A DNA stretch of 64,000 nt from BOG-932 sp965276835 (lineage in GTDB: Bacteria; Pseudomonadota; Alphaproteobacteria; BOG-932; Roseiterribacteraceae), in assembly GCA_965276835.1 (NCBI GenBank), contig OZ255631.1:4836001-4900000 (forward strand). Direction: 5' to 3'. Positions within the stretch are counted from its first letter, which is position 1. The number at the start of each line of letters is the position of its first letter. Below, piece by piece: positions 40,167 through 48,197 of the stretch. A model generated the notes under the pieces. It was not told the origin of the DNA. It was given only the letters and a program-made list of their open reading frames with translations, and ran no database searches. The translations under genes were made by a program, and so were the position numbers.

Positions 40167-42362
40167 TTAGAAGTTTGCGGTGATAGTGAATCGCGCCGAT
40201 ATCGGCTCCAGCGGATGTACCTGAAAATCGTCGATGCCCGTCGTGCGGTATTTGGTGGCCTCGGCCCGGTTGATGTTCGTCGCGTAGTAGAACTCGGACG
40301 AATAGGCTTTTTGGTTGAACAGGTTAAAGATCGCGACCTGCAGCTTGAGCGCATCGCTGACCTTGTAGCCGATATCGATATTGGTTTCGGTGTATCCGCT
40401 GCCCCGTGGATTGGCGGGGCCGTCGGTCAGCGGATAGGGGCCGAGAATCCGCATCTCCGCACCGCCGAACCAGGGGCCTAGGTTGTCGACGATCGCGCCG
40501 AATGACAGCGTGTAGCTTGGCGCGTTGGCGATGTAGGTGCCGCCGGCGATTTGATAGAAACTTTGCAACGTCGGCTCGTTCTTGAAGAAGCGGGCTTTGG
40601 TGACGGCTAGATCGGTGTTCAGCTCCAGCCAGTCGACGGGATGATACTGAGCTGACAGCTCGAAACCCTGGCGGCGGCTGGGCGCCGTTGCCTGATCCAT
40701 GCCCGCGTCCTGATCGTAGATTTCTTCCGACCCGAAATCCTGGCGGAAAAGGGCCAGTTGAATCTGCAGGCCTGGGACCGAGGCGTTGCGAATACCGAAT
40801 TCCTCACCATAGGTCCGCGCCAGAAGCGGCACCGGGCCGATGGCAAGTTGGGTTCCTTGCAGCGGTACGGAGCCGACAACGCCGCGTACGTCGTCGGAAT
40901 GAAAGCCCTTGCCCGCGCTGACATAGAATTCGGTATTCGCCCAGGGCCCGAACGTCACGCTTCCCTTGGGTTGAAACAGAAATGCCTGGGTGGAACCGGA
41001 AATGCCGCCGATTACGCTGCGTGCATCGCCGGTCGCGTATTCCTCGCGGATGCCGACGGTCGACCGCAGCCAGCTCAGCCAATGCGTGGTGTTGGAGATA
41101 AAGGGGCCGGTGTCGTTTACATTCACCAGATCGGCGGTGCAGGCATATTGGCCGACTGAGTAATCGCCGCCGCCGTCGTTGCAGTAATCCAGAACCTCGC
41201 GTTGCCGCGTATGGCGGCGATCGACAAACTCGGTGTCGTAGTGTTCCTGCATGCCGATTGTCGTGTCGGACTCGATATCGCCGAAACTCATGTTCCGCGT
41301 GAACGAGACTGTGCCGCCGAACGTGTTGCGGGTTTCGTCCTGCTGTTCTTGGTCGCCGTTCACCGGGTCGAACAGAAAGTGGGTGAAGTTATTCCACAGG
41401 ACCTGCGTGCTGTGGATCGCATAGGCGTTAGCCGACAGCTGCCAGTTGTCACCGGTGACACCGTAATGACCCGACAGGCTCCAACGGCTGGATTGCGCGC
41501 CATCGGTCGGGTCGAGCGTGCCGTAGAGGCCGATCAGGCCGCTCTGGATGGCGCGCAGCGGCTGGTCGGTGGAGAAGCGGCCCTGGCCTTTGTAATACAT
41601 CGCCATCAGGCCGTAGCCGTCGGCATCTGTGCCCCGGCTGTAGCGAGCGGCGAGCGCGATCTTCCGGAAATTGTCGGGATGGGTATAGGGGCCGTCGACC
41701 CGGCTGACATCGGCCGCGCCCAGCAACTTCCCGCCATTATCGAAGTGTAACGTCCCGCCGGCGAACAGCTCGTCGTCGCCCAATGTGCCGGCGCTCAACA
41801 CGACCTGGTTCGGCAGGTCGTCGAGCAGCCGCATATGCTCCGACCCGACCGAACCGAAATCGCCAAGCTCCGCGAAATAAGGCCCCTTGGTGTAATCCAC
41901 GCCGGCGAGAAGCTGCGGGATCACGAAATTAAGGTCGGAATAGCCCTGACCGTGCGCATTGCTTGGCCGGTTGACTGGCATGTCGTCGACGAAGTTGGCG
42001 AAATCGATGCCGTGATCGAGATTCACCCCACGCAGAATATATTGATAGGCCTTCGCCTCCCCCGAATGCACGGTGACGATCAGGCCCGGCACGCTCTCCA
42101 GCAGCTGGCCGACGCGATATACCGGCCGCAGTTGCAGCTCTTCCTGCGTGACCGAACCTTGGCTCGCCGTCTGTGCTGATCCGATCAGATCGCGGCGGGA
42201 CGCGGTGACGACGATCTCTTCGCGCTTTTGTGGGGTCGCATTTTCCGCCGGAACGGTGTCTGCCCGCGTGGTCGGTTGCTGAAGAATACAGGACAATGTT
42301 ACGGCGAAAATGCCGCCGCGCCCCAAACCAACGTAACGCCGGGATTTAACTATGAAGCACAT
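40167..42362 (-). CDS. TonB-dependent receptor, substrate unknown
   Basis: A 731-residue outer-membrane receptor. A signal segment (GGIFAVTLSCILQQ) leads to the TonB box region EEIVVTASRRD. The plug has VGQLLESVPGLIVTVHSGE and YILRGVNLDHGIDFANFVDD. The barrel ends with SARFTITANF and a terminal phenylalanine. The plug lacks siderophore-specific motifs, so the ligand is open. It is the last gene of the minus-strand arm containing DUF1214, DUF4331, TPR and HupE-like genes. An 83-bp AT-rich gap before it may contain its own promoter. Confidence 0.9.
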   Translation of the reverse strand: MCFIVKSRRYVGLGRGGIFAVTLSCILQQPTTRADTVPAENATPQKREEIVVTASRRDLIGSAQTASQGSVTQEELQLRPVYRVGQLLESVPGLIVTVHSGEAKAYQYILRGVNLDHGIDFANFVDDMPVNRPSNAHGQGYSDLNFVIPQLLAGVDYTKGPYFAELGDFGSVGSEHMRLLDDLPNQVVLSAGTLGDDELFAGGTLHFDNGGKLLGAADVSRVDGPYTHPDNFRKIALAARYSRGTDADGYGLMAMYYKGQGRFSTDQPLRAIQSGLIGLYGTLDPTDGAQSSRWSLSGHYGVTGDNWQLSANAYAIHSTQVLWNNFTHFLFDPVNGDQEQQDETRNTFGGTVSFTRNMSFGDIESDTTIGMQEHYDTEFVDRRHTRQREVLDYCNDGGGDYSVGQYACTADLVNVNDTGPFISNTTHWLSWLRSTVGIREEYATGDARSVIGGISGSTQAFLFQPKGSVTFGPWANTEFYVSAGKGFHSDDVRGVVGSVPLQGTQLAIGPVPLLARTYGEEFGIRNASVPGLQIQLALFRQDFGSEEIYDQDAGMDQATAPSRRQGFELSAQYHPVDWLELNTDLAVTKARFFKNEPTLQSFYQIAGGTYIANAPSYTLSFGAIVDNLGPWFGGAEMRILGPYPLTDGPANPRGSGYTETNIDIGYKVSDALKLQVAIFNLFNQKAYSSEFYYATNINRAEATKYRTTGIDDFQVHPLEPISARFTITANF

Positions 42363-42381
42363 ATCACATATTTAAATTGCT

Positions 42382-42398
42382 GTATTATTCAATATAAC
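42382..42398. promoter_or_regulatory. AT-rich GTTATAT-type motif upstream of the TonB receptor
   Basis: Read on the minus strand: GTTATATTGAATAATAC. It shares its first seven bases with a motif in the divergent control region (GTTATATCAGATATTAAG, about 48016-48033) and recalls the GTTATA...TATAAC form of alphaproteobacterial Zur sites. Tentative. Confidence 0.3.
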
Positions 42399-42445
42399 AA
42401 TACATTCTCGATATAACGATTCAAACAGGTGGCCAAGGTCGGATA

Positions 42446-43573
42446 TCAGATGATCGTGATGGCGAATGCGCGCTCGATAAACCAAGCGCTCGCCAGAACG
42501 GCAATGCAGGCCGAACCACCGACCAGAATCCCCCGAGAATAGAAGCGCGAGGGGCGCAGCAGGAATGCAACCGGCAGGAATGTCGCAACGATCGTCAGTT
42601 GGCCCAGTTCAACGCCCAAATTGAACCCGACCAGCGCCAGATAGAGTGTCTCCTTGGGTAACCCAAGCTCGAACAGGACGTTCGCAAAACCAAGCCCGTG
42701 GACTAGGCCGAAGGCGAAAGCCACAGGCCATGTCTTGTCGCCGAACAGAGGATAGATGTTGTTCAGCGCGGCGATTACGACCGAAGCCGCGATGGTCGAC
42801 TCCACCAATCGCGATGGTACCGCGATGACGCCCAACACGGCGCAGCTTAACGTGATCGAATGCGCGATCGTGAACGCCGTTACCGTCTTCAAAACGGAGA
42901 TCAACGCCGTCTTGAAGCTGTCGGCCGGCACCCAGCCGGCCGGCGTCCTGCGGAGAACGGACGGCAGCAACAGCGCCAGCAGGAACAGGATGTGGTCGTA
43001 TCCCGACCAGATGTGCCAGACGCCTTCGCGGATATAATCGGCAAACTGGCTGAGCCAGCTGACCGGCTCAGCGCCAAATGTCAGCGAAGACCGGGCCGGG
43101 CTGAACACGGCAGTACTGGCCACGCCGTCGCGGGTCAGGTTCAGCAAACCGCGATGCTGTGGGTCGACATCGAAGAACAGACTGTAGGCGACGGTCAGGT
43201 TTTTCGCCGTGCCCGCCGTGCAGGTGCCGCTGAAGCGCAGGACGATATAGCCGCCGTCGCTGTGCTGGTCGATCAACTGCTCGGTGTCGTCAAGCGGACA
43301 GGCTGCACCGTCGGCGGAGATCGCCAGGTGACGCAGCGCCAATTGGGCAATGTCGAGGCGATGCGCCTTGACCTCGCCCCAGGTCAGCTTGCCGTCGCCG
43401 TCGTCATCCAGGCCGATGGCGAAATCGATATCGCGCAGCGCGATATCCCACTGCCCGGTGACCTGTGCGCCCTCGGTCTTAACGGTCAGATAGCTATCGC
43501 TCGGCTTATGCGCCCAGGCGGGCGCCGACATCAGGCAGAGTGCGAACCCAAGCAAAAGCAGCCGATGCAGCAT
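42446..43573 (-). CDS. HupE/UreJ-like membrane protein with an N-terminal EF-hand domain
   Basis: A 375-residue protein. A signal peptide (to about residue 21, ending AWAH) is followed by an extracytoplasmic domain of about 170 residues that contains a perfect EF-hand loop, DDDGDGKLTWGE at 56-67. The membrane part begins at the family motif EGVWHIWSGYDHILFLLAL and has about seven helices. HupE/UreJ proteins are nickel or cobalt permeases or close relatives. ATG 43573 overlaps the TPR gene stop as ATGA, which makes a longer N-terminal reading unlikely. Transport is inferred from the family. Confidence 0.8.
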   Translation of the reverse strand: MLHRLLLLGFALCLMSAPAWAHKPSDSYLTVKTEGAQVTGQWDIALRDIDFAIGLDDDGDGKLTWGEVKAHRLDIAQLALRHLAISADGAACPLDDTEQLIDQHSDGGYIVLRFSGTCTAGTAKNLTVAYSLFFDVDPQHRGLLNLTRDGVASTAVFSPARSSLTFGAEPVSWLSQFADYIREGVWHIWSGYDHILFLLALLLPSVLRRTPAGWVPADSFKTALISVLKTVTAFTIAHSITLSCAVLGVIAVPSRLVESTIAASVVIAALNNIYPLFGDKTWPVAFAFGLVHGLGFANVLFELGLPKETLYLALVGFNLGVELGQLTIVATFLPVAFLLRPSRFYSRGILVGGSACIAVLASAWFIERAFAITII

Positions 43574-44799
43574 CACGACCGGCCTTTTCCCAGTTGACGA
43601 ACCAAAATATCGGTATCGACATCTTCGAAACGATTGTCTCGTATCCAGACCAGTGCAGGTTCGGCTGCTGCGGGGTTGGCCGCCAGTGCGGCCTGCAGTA
43701 AAATCAGCACATCCGCCGGCTCGCGCTGTACCGTCCAATTCGCTTGTGCCAGGCGCAGCGCTTGGGATGGATCTTTGGCTAGAAAGAGTTGGTATCGCGC
43801 CTCTTCCCGCCGGTGCACGCTGTCGCCGCGCGCCCGCGCCGTGGCGAAACGCTGCCCCAAATCGGCGACATGCGCCGCCAACGACGGCGCGCCAAGCTGT
43901 TGTTCGGCCAGCGCCAAACGCAGCAAAAGTGGATCGATGCGTATCTGGTCGCTCAACAATGCGACCACTTCCGCCGGGCGATTCCGGTCCAACAGGAAGT
44001 CGGTGTATGCGCCGAGGAGGTAGCCGTCTTTATAACCCAGCGCCAAAGCCCGCTTGAAATAGCCTTCGGCCTGATCGGTCTTGCCCTGGCGTTCGGCCAT
44101 TTCACCTAGCAGCGTCAAGACCCAGGACTGGACGCTCTTATCGCCATCCGCGCCGGTCATGCTGTAGGCGTTCCGCAGATCGGTGTAACTGTCAGCCGCC
44201 CGGCCGTTGACGCTGCCAACGGAATCGGCGCAGGCGCGTGCCGCCAGCCCGGCAGTCAGCCTGCCGAGCGCCGCACAGTCGTCGGCGGCTCCGGCAAACT
44301 CACCACGCACCTGCCGCACTACCGCGCGTGTCAGATAGGCTTGCCCGTCCTGGGGCCGTATTTTCAGAACTTGCGCCAGATCGGCGAGCGCCCCTTCGAA
44401 ATCATGACGATTCTGCCGGATCGTCGCCCGCAGCATCAGCACCTGGACAGGCGGGGCGGGCAGCGACCACCAGGGCTGCAGCGCCGCCTCGGCATAACCG
44501 GTAAAGCGCGGATCCGACTGCGCGCGGGCGACATCCATGTCCTTTGCCGCGGTTTGCAGCGCAAGTTCGAGGCTGTCCGGCGCACGCGCCAGCAGCTTGT
44601 GCAGCATCATCGCGCGTCGCGCGTCGGGGCTGGAGGCAGTGGGCAGATCGGCAACCAGATCGCCGTCTTGGGCCGGAATATAGGGGGCAGCGCGGGGTTG
44701 CCCCGCCGAAAACAGGATAAGACAAATCACAACAAACGGGACGCGGTGGAATTCCTTCCACCGCGCCCCGCGTTGTTGCGTCACGGACAGAGTGCGCAC
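43573..44799 (-). CDS. Exported tetratricopeptide-repeat protein
   Basis: A 408-residue protein with a hydrophobic signal segment (VPFVVICLILFSAGQ) after a basic N-terminus, then helical repeats: VLMLRATIRQNRHDFEGALA, DGQAYLTRAVVRQVRGEFAG and VLTLLGEMAERQGKTDQAEG read as TPR units. It should be a periplasmic or membrane-anchored scaffold. It lies 24 bp after the DUF4331 gene and overlaps the HupE-like gene, so the three are probably one transcript. Specific role unknown. Confidence 0.75.
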   Translation of the reverse strand: MRTLSVTQQRGARWKEFHRVPFVVICLILFSAGQPRAAPYIPAQDGDLVADLPTASSPDARRAMMLHKLLARAPDSLELALQTAAKDMDVARAQSDPRFTGYAEAALQPWWSLPAPPVQVLMLRATIRQNRHDFEGALADLAQVLKIRPQDGQAYLTRAVVRQVRGEFAGAADDCAALGRLTAGLAARACADSVGSVNGRAADSYTDLRNAYSMTGADGDKSVQSWVLTLLGEMAERQGKTDQAEGYFKRALALGYKDGYLLGAYTDFLLDRNRPAEVVALLSDQIRIDPLLLRLALAEQQLGAPSLAAHVADLGQRFATARARGDSVHRREEARYQLFLAKDPSQALRLAQANWTVQREPADVLILLQAALAANPAAAEPALVWIRDNRFEDVDTDILVRQLGKGRS

Positions 44800-44823
44800 G
44801 GTCGAACCGTCAAGCGCTCTGCT

Positions 44824-46278
44824 TTACCGATCGGCCTTCACCGCCGCCTCGTACGCTGTTTCCGGCGAGCCGGGCAGCGGAGCCACGAGATAGGGGAACG
44901 CCTGCGGGAACTGCGTCGCGTTCTTGCGGACGCCATCGGTCAACTCGACATTGCCGGACGGTGCATTTTTCGCCCCGCCGAACAGCCCAAGCGAATAGAG
45001 CTTGCCCATAACAACCCGGAGTGAAATGTCGGTCACGTCATCGGCCGGCCTTCTCCCGTTAGGATAACCCGCATTGTCACCGGCGATCACGCCCAGCGCA
45101 TTCTGCTTTGCCGCCGCGATCGGCGCGATGGTGGTGTTGAGCCGCATCTCTTCCGCTGCTTTAACACCCTTCGGCTGGTTGAGACCCGGGACGCCGGTCA
45201 GAAACACCGCGACAAGATCCTGGCGCGGCAACTGCGTCGGTGCGGTCAAGCTGGGATATAGGGCATGCAGCAGGACAGGTAGCGTCGGGTTGGTGACATA
45301 CTTGGCGAACTGAGCATCGCCCGACGGCTGGCTGGCATTCCACTTGTCTTTGTCCGGCAGTCCGATGACCAGTTCGTTGACCAGCGGATTGCCCAACCGC
45401 GACATTTCCTGCGAGCTGTCGATTGTGAGGACCTTGTAAGAAGTGGTCCAGGCGCCGACGATCGGATTGCCGGCTGTCCTAACGCATTTGATCGGCACCT
45501 CGATGGCGATCGAGGTGACGTTAAAGCCCGCCAGCGTATCCGTCGCGGTGTTGGCATTGGCTTCGCCGATCGGGTTCTTGTAATTCACAAGATCGAATGT
45601 CTCGCCCAGATTGATGTAAAACGGATCCTTGCGCTGTCCGACGAATACCTTCGCCGCAGTGGCACAGCCGGGAATTTTCGCCTCTTCAACGAACTGCCCA
45701 GAATAGATGTTGTAGTGTGGATTGCTTTTTTGCCCGATATAGTCGGCAGGTTTATGAAAGTAGAGACCGCCTTTCATGTTGGTGATCGGCATGTTCGATA
45801 CCAGTGCACCGTTTTTCATCGTCAGCAGGTTGATCTTATACGTCTCCACGACGTTCAAGGTCTTGCCGCCGAAACCCGCGATGGGGCCGTCATTGATCAA
45901 AGGAATTGCGTTGGTATCCTTGCCGACCGGCACCGCCAGACCCTGAATCGCGTTCTGAAAAGTGAACCGGTAGACCTGATGGATCTGCCCGTCGCCGACA
46001 TTGTCGATATCGATGTCGTAGAAAGCAGCCGGATCCATCTGGAAGTAATTCGGGCCGCCGCGCGGATCCTCGAACGGCTGGTAATTGGCGATCATGGTCA
46101 TGAAATCGGCACGACCCGCCTCATAGCTTCGGAACATATAGAAGTCGGTCGCATCGAGCTTTGGCGCCATCGTGATGCCGGGCGCCTCGCGATGGCTGGA
46201 TGCCATTGCCGGGGACGCCATGCCCGCCACTATCACCGCCGCACCAGTCATTAGAAAACTTAATATTTTGTTGCTCAT
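44824..46278 (-). CDS. Exported DUF4331-family protein
   Basis: A 484-residue protein with a signal peptide ending at AMA. The mature N-terminus is the family hallmark ASSHREAPGI followed by LDATDFYMFRSYEAG. Later sections MIANYQPFEDPRGGPNYFQM and YFHKPADYIGQKSNPHYNIY fit DUF4331. ATG 46278 was preferred to ATG 46284 because TTCTCC (GGAGAA on this strand) is six bases from it. No function is established for the family. Here it shares an operon with TPR and HupE-like genes. Confidence 0.85.
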   Translation of the reverse strand: MSNKILSFLMTGAAVIVAGMASPAMASSHREAPGITMAPKLDATDFYMFRSYEAGRADFMTMIANYQPFEDPRGGPNYFQMDPAAFYDIDIDNVGDGQIHQVYRFTFQNAIQGLAVPVGKDTNAIPLINDGPIAGFGGKTLNVVETYKINLLTMKNGALVSNMPITNMKGGLYFHKPADYIGQKSNPHYNIYSGQFVEEAKIPGCATAAKVFVGQRKDPFYINLGETFDLVNYKNPIGEANANTATDTLAGFNVTSIAIEVPIKCVRTAGNPIVGAWTTSYKVLTIDSSQEMSRLGNPLVNELVIGLPDKDKWNASQPSGDAQFAKYVTNPTLPVLLHALYPSLTAPTQLPRQDLVAVFLTGVPGLNQPKGVKAAEEMRLNTTIAPIAAAKQNALGVIAGDNAGYPNGRRPADDVTDISLRVVMGKLYSLGLFGGAKNAPSGNVELTDGVRKNATQFPQAFPYLVAPLPGSPETAYEAAVKADR

Positions 46279-46620
46279 GCCCATTTCTCCCCGCCGGTTC
46301 GGCCATTCGAAATGAGGGCCGCCTCATCTCTAAACGTCGAAAGATCAATTACGGATGCAGATCGGCAAAAATAAATATGGAAGAGGGAGAAAGAGTCACT
46401 TGAACACTATTTATATCCTATACTTGAACAAGTTACATTTATTATATGCTTAACCCGGATTGCGAGTTTTGATGCATCCGGCGGTCAAGATTCAATGAGA
46501 TAGTTTGAAATCTCGTCTATGCGGTAAGCAAAGTTATGTCGTCGGCGTTGCGCCGACGCGCGATTCTATAAGTTGCGGCAGGCGGAATCGTGACGTCTCC
46601 GCCTGCCGCAACACCCGCCT
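46279..46620. other. AT-rich intergenic region with two strong hairpins
   Basis: The right end (46540-46612) has two perfect stems next to the DUF1214 gene stop. The middle (46380-46450) is AT-rich and probably contains the DUF4331 promoter. No open frame or RNA gene is recognisable. Confidence 0.45.
46540..46612 (-). terminator. Double hairpin after the DUF1214 gene
   Basis: Nine bases after the stop, on the minus strand, GTTGCGGCAGGCGGA (46612 to 46598) pairs perfectly over 15 bp with TCCGCCTGCCGCAAC (46586 to 46572) around 11 nt. About 14 nt later CGTCGGCG and CGCCGACG form an 8-bp stem with a 3-nt loop. Only a short TTATAG follows the first stem, so it may protect or terminate the message. 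Confidence 0.6.
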
Positions 46621-47979
46621 CTATTCCAACCGATGCCCGTAGCCGGCAGTGCGGTCGTGGCCTGCTTTGGCACGCTGTTCCGCAGTTACGGCGACAATGC
46701 CGGGTGCGGTCTGCGGCAGATTTATCAGCTTCACCACTTTTGCCGACTTTACCGCGCCCTCGGCATTGGTGCTTGCCGGCAGTTTCTGCCAGCGGATTTG
46801 GAAAAAGCCCTCGGTGAGCCCGGAGGTATCGAGCCAATTGGCGACGCCCGGATCGCGTGCGGCGATAACGTAAGTGAACGTTCCGTCGGCATTGGCGATC
46901 GCCTGGTGATTGTTCAGGCTGCCTTGGTGCTGAATATAGTCGGTTGAGATCGCCCACGGATCGGTCAGTTGGAAGCCGACATATTTGGCGCCGAGCGGAT
47001 CGAGCGTCACCACCAGGGCCTCGTCGGGCTGCAGTTGGAACTGCCCGCTGGCGGCAAAGCCCCAGCCGCCCTCGCGCGGGGTCACCTTGCCCGGCACATT
47101 GACCTGACCGCCAAAATTCTTGCCCAACGCATGATCGCGGAAATTGAGCCAGAAGCTGGCGAAGGCGGGGAGGTTATGCGCGGCGCTGAGCGCCAGTTCA
47201 TGAATCCCGCGCAATTCGCCGAGGACGGCGCCAAGGCGCCGGATTTCAAGGTCGTTCGGCCTCTGGCTCGACCAGTCGCCCAGCGTGTCGCGAATCAGCA
47301 AGGCTTTGGCCGCCGCGGTCGTCTGGATGTGATTGGGGCGGCCCGCGGCTGGTTCGGGATCGATGGCGATCGTAAACGAACCGTCGGCATTCGTCTTGAT
47401 GTTGTCGTCCGACAGGAAGGCAAGATGCTTGCCAATGCCGTGGAGACCCGGCGCGCCGTCGAGAAGTTCGAATCCGAACTGCGTCGGTCCGGTACCGTGG
47501 CGGTGGCCCCTGATCTCATAGTGGCCTGTCCCATCGAGCAGGACCAGACGATAGACATTGTCCGGGTTGTCGATTCCATAGCGCGCGCCCGGCACCGAGA
47601 GATTGAACCATTGGTGCGGTGCATTCAGTGTCCAGACGAGCGCCGGGTATGCTTTGTCATCCGCGACCGTGTCGATCACCGCGGCATGGACGGTTTCGCG
47701 TACTGCCTCGTCCAGCGTCGATCCGCCGGAAGCGGTCGCGGCGGCGGGGTTGCGGTGAAACAGATCCTCGACCTCCCGCCGCGCCTCCTGAACCTCGGGA
47801 GTGGCGAGAACCCGTGCCGCCAGCGCCTCGATCCGTATCTGGTCGGCTGTCCCCAGACCGCTATCCGTGCTCGCCGCCACAGCCGGCGTTGCGCTCGCGA
47901 CGATTATTGCCGTTAGAGCCAAGGCTGTTGGGAAACGCTCAAATCTTTGTCCAGCAAAAAATCTTGTTCGCATCTGCAA
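46621..47979 (-). CDS. Exported DUF1214-domain protein
   Basis: A 452-residue protein with a signal peptide (ALALTAIIVASATPAVA, cut near residue 35). The C-terminal part contains GWGFAASGQFQLQPDEALVV and VGFQLTDPWAIS with a following LDTSGLTEGFFQIRW, which recall DUF1214 and related exported proteins. No enzyme activity is known. It is the first gene of the minus-strand arm that also carries DUF4331, TPR, HupE-like and TonB receptor genes. A Fur-like half-site lies about 20 bp upstream. Confidence 0.65.
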   Translation of the reverse strand: MQMRTRFFAGQRFERFPTALALTAIIVASATPAVAASTDSGLGTADQIRIEALAARVLATPEVQEARREVEDLFHRNPAAATASGGSTLDEAVRETVHAAVIDTVADDKAYPALVWTLNAPHQWFNLSVPGARYGIDNPDNVYRLVLLDGTGHYEIRGHRHGTGPTQFGFELLDGAPGLHGIGKHLAFLSDDNIKTNADGSFTIAIDPEPAAGRPNHIQTTAAAKALLIRDTLGDWSSQRPNDLEIRRLGAVLGELRGIHELALSAAHNLPAFASFWLNFRDHALGKNFGGQVNVPGKVTPREGGWGFAASGQFQLQPDEALVVTLDPLGAKYVGFQLTDPWAISTDYIQHQGSLNNHQAIANADGTFTYVIAARDPGVANWLDTSGLTEGFFQIRWQKLPASTNAEGAVKSAKVVKLINLPQTAPGIVAVTAEQRAKAGHDRTAGYGHRLE

Positions 47980-47998
47980 AATTCCTATTGCGTTATGA

Positions 47999-48015
47999 AA
48001 GCCAAATCATTATCC
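47999..48015. promoter_or_regulatory. Fur-box-like site, minus arm
   Basis: On the minus strand it reads GGATAATGATTTGGCTT, which contains GATAATGAT of the classical Fur consensus and matches 11 of 17 positions of the site at 6098-6114. It lies about 20 bp before the DUF1214 start, so repression by occlusion is possible. Weak evidence. Confidence 0.35.
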
Positions 48016-48107
48016 GTTATATCAGATATTAAGGTGGTATGTAAGATAAATTTGCCAATCCTGAGTACGAAGCGATGATTATGCTGTCAGTTTCCTGTCG
48101 CCGCTGT

Positions 48108-48180
48108 CGGCCCTGAAGGGCCGTCTCAAAATCTGAATTTCGTTAATATTATCAAAAAGTTCAGTCACCGTTGCGACTGA
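48108..48180. promoter_or_regulatory. Inverted repeats in the divergent control region
   Basis: Three elements are visible before the plus-strand receptor: a 7-bp hairpin CGGCCCT/AGGGCCG (48108-48123), the quasi-palindrome GTTAATATTATC (48142-48153) and TCAGTC/GACTGA (48161-48180), which ends shortly before the ribosome site. They may serve a regulator common to both arms. Confidence 0.4.
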
Positions 48181-48197
48181 CCCGAAGAGAGGTTTTC

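Noticed and set aside
39989..40183. A 64-codon plus-strand frame in the gap before the TonB receptor gene
   Set aside because: No ribosome site, no recognisable sequence, and it runs into the receptor gene on the other strand.
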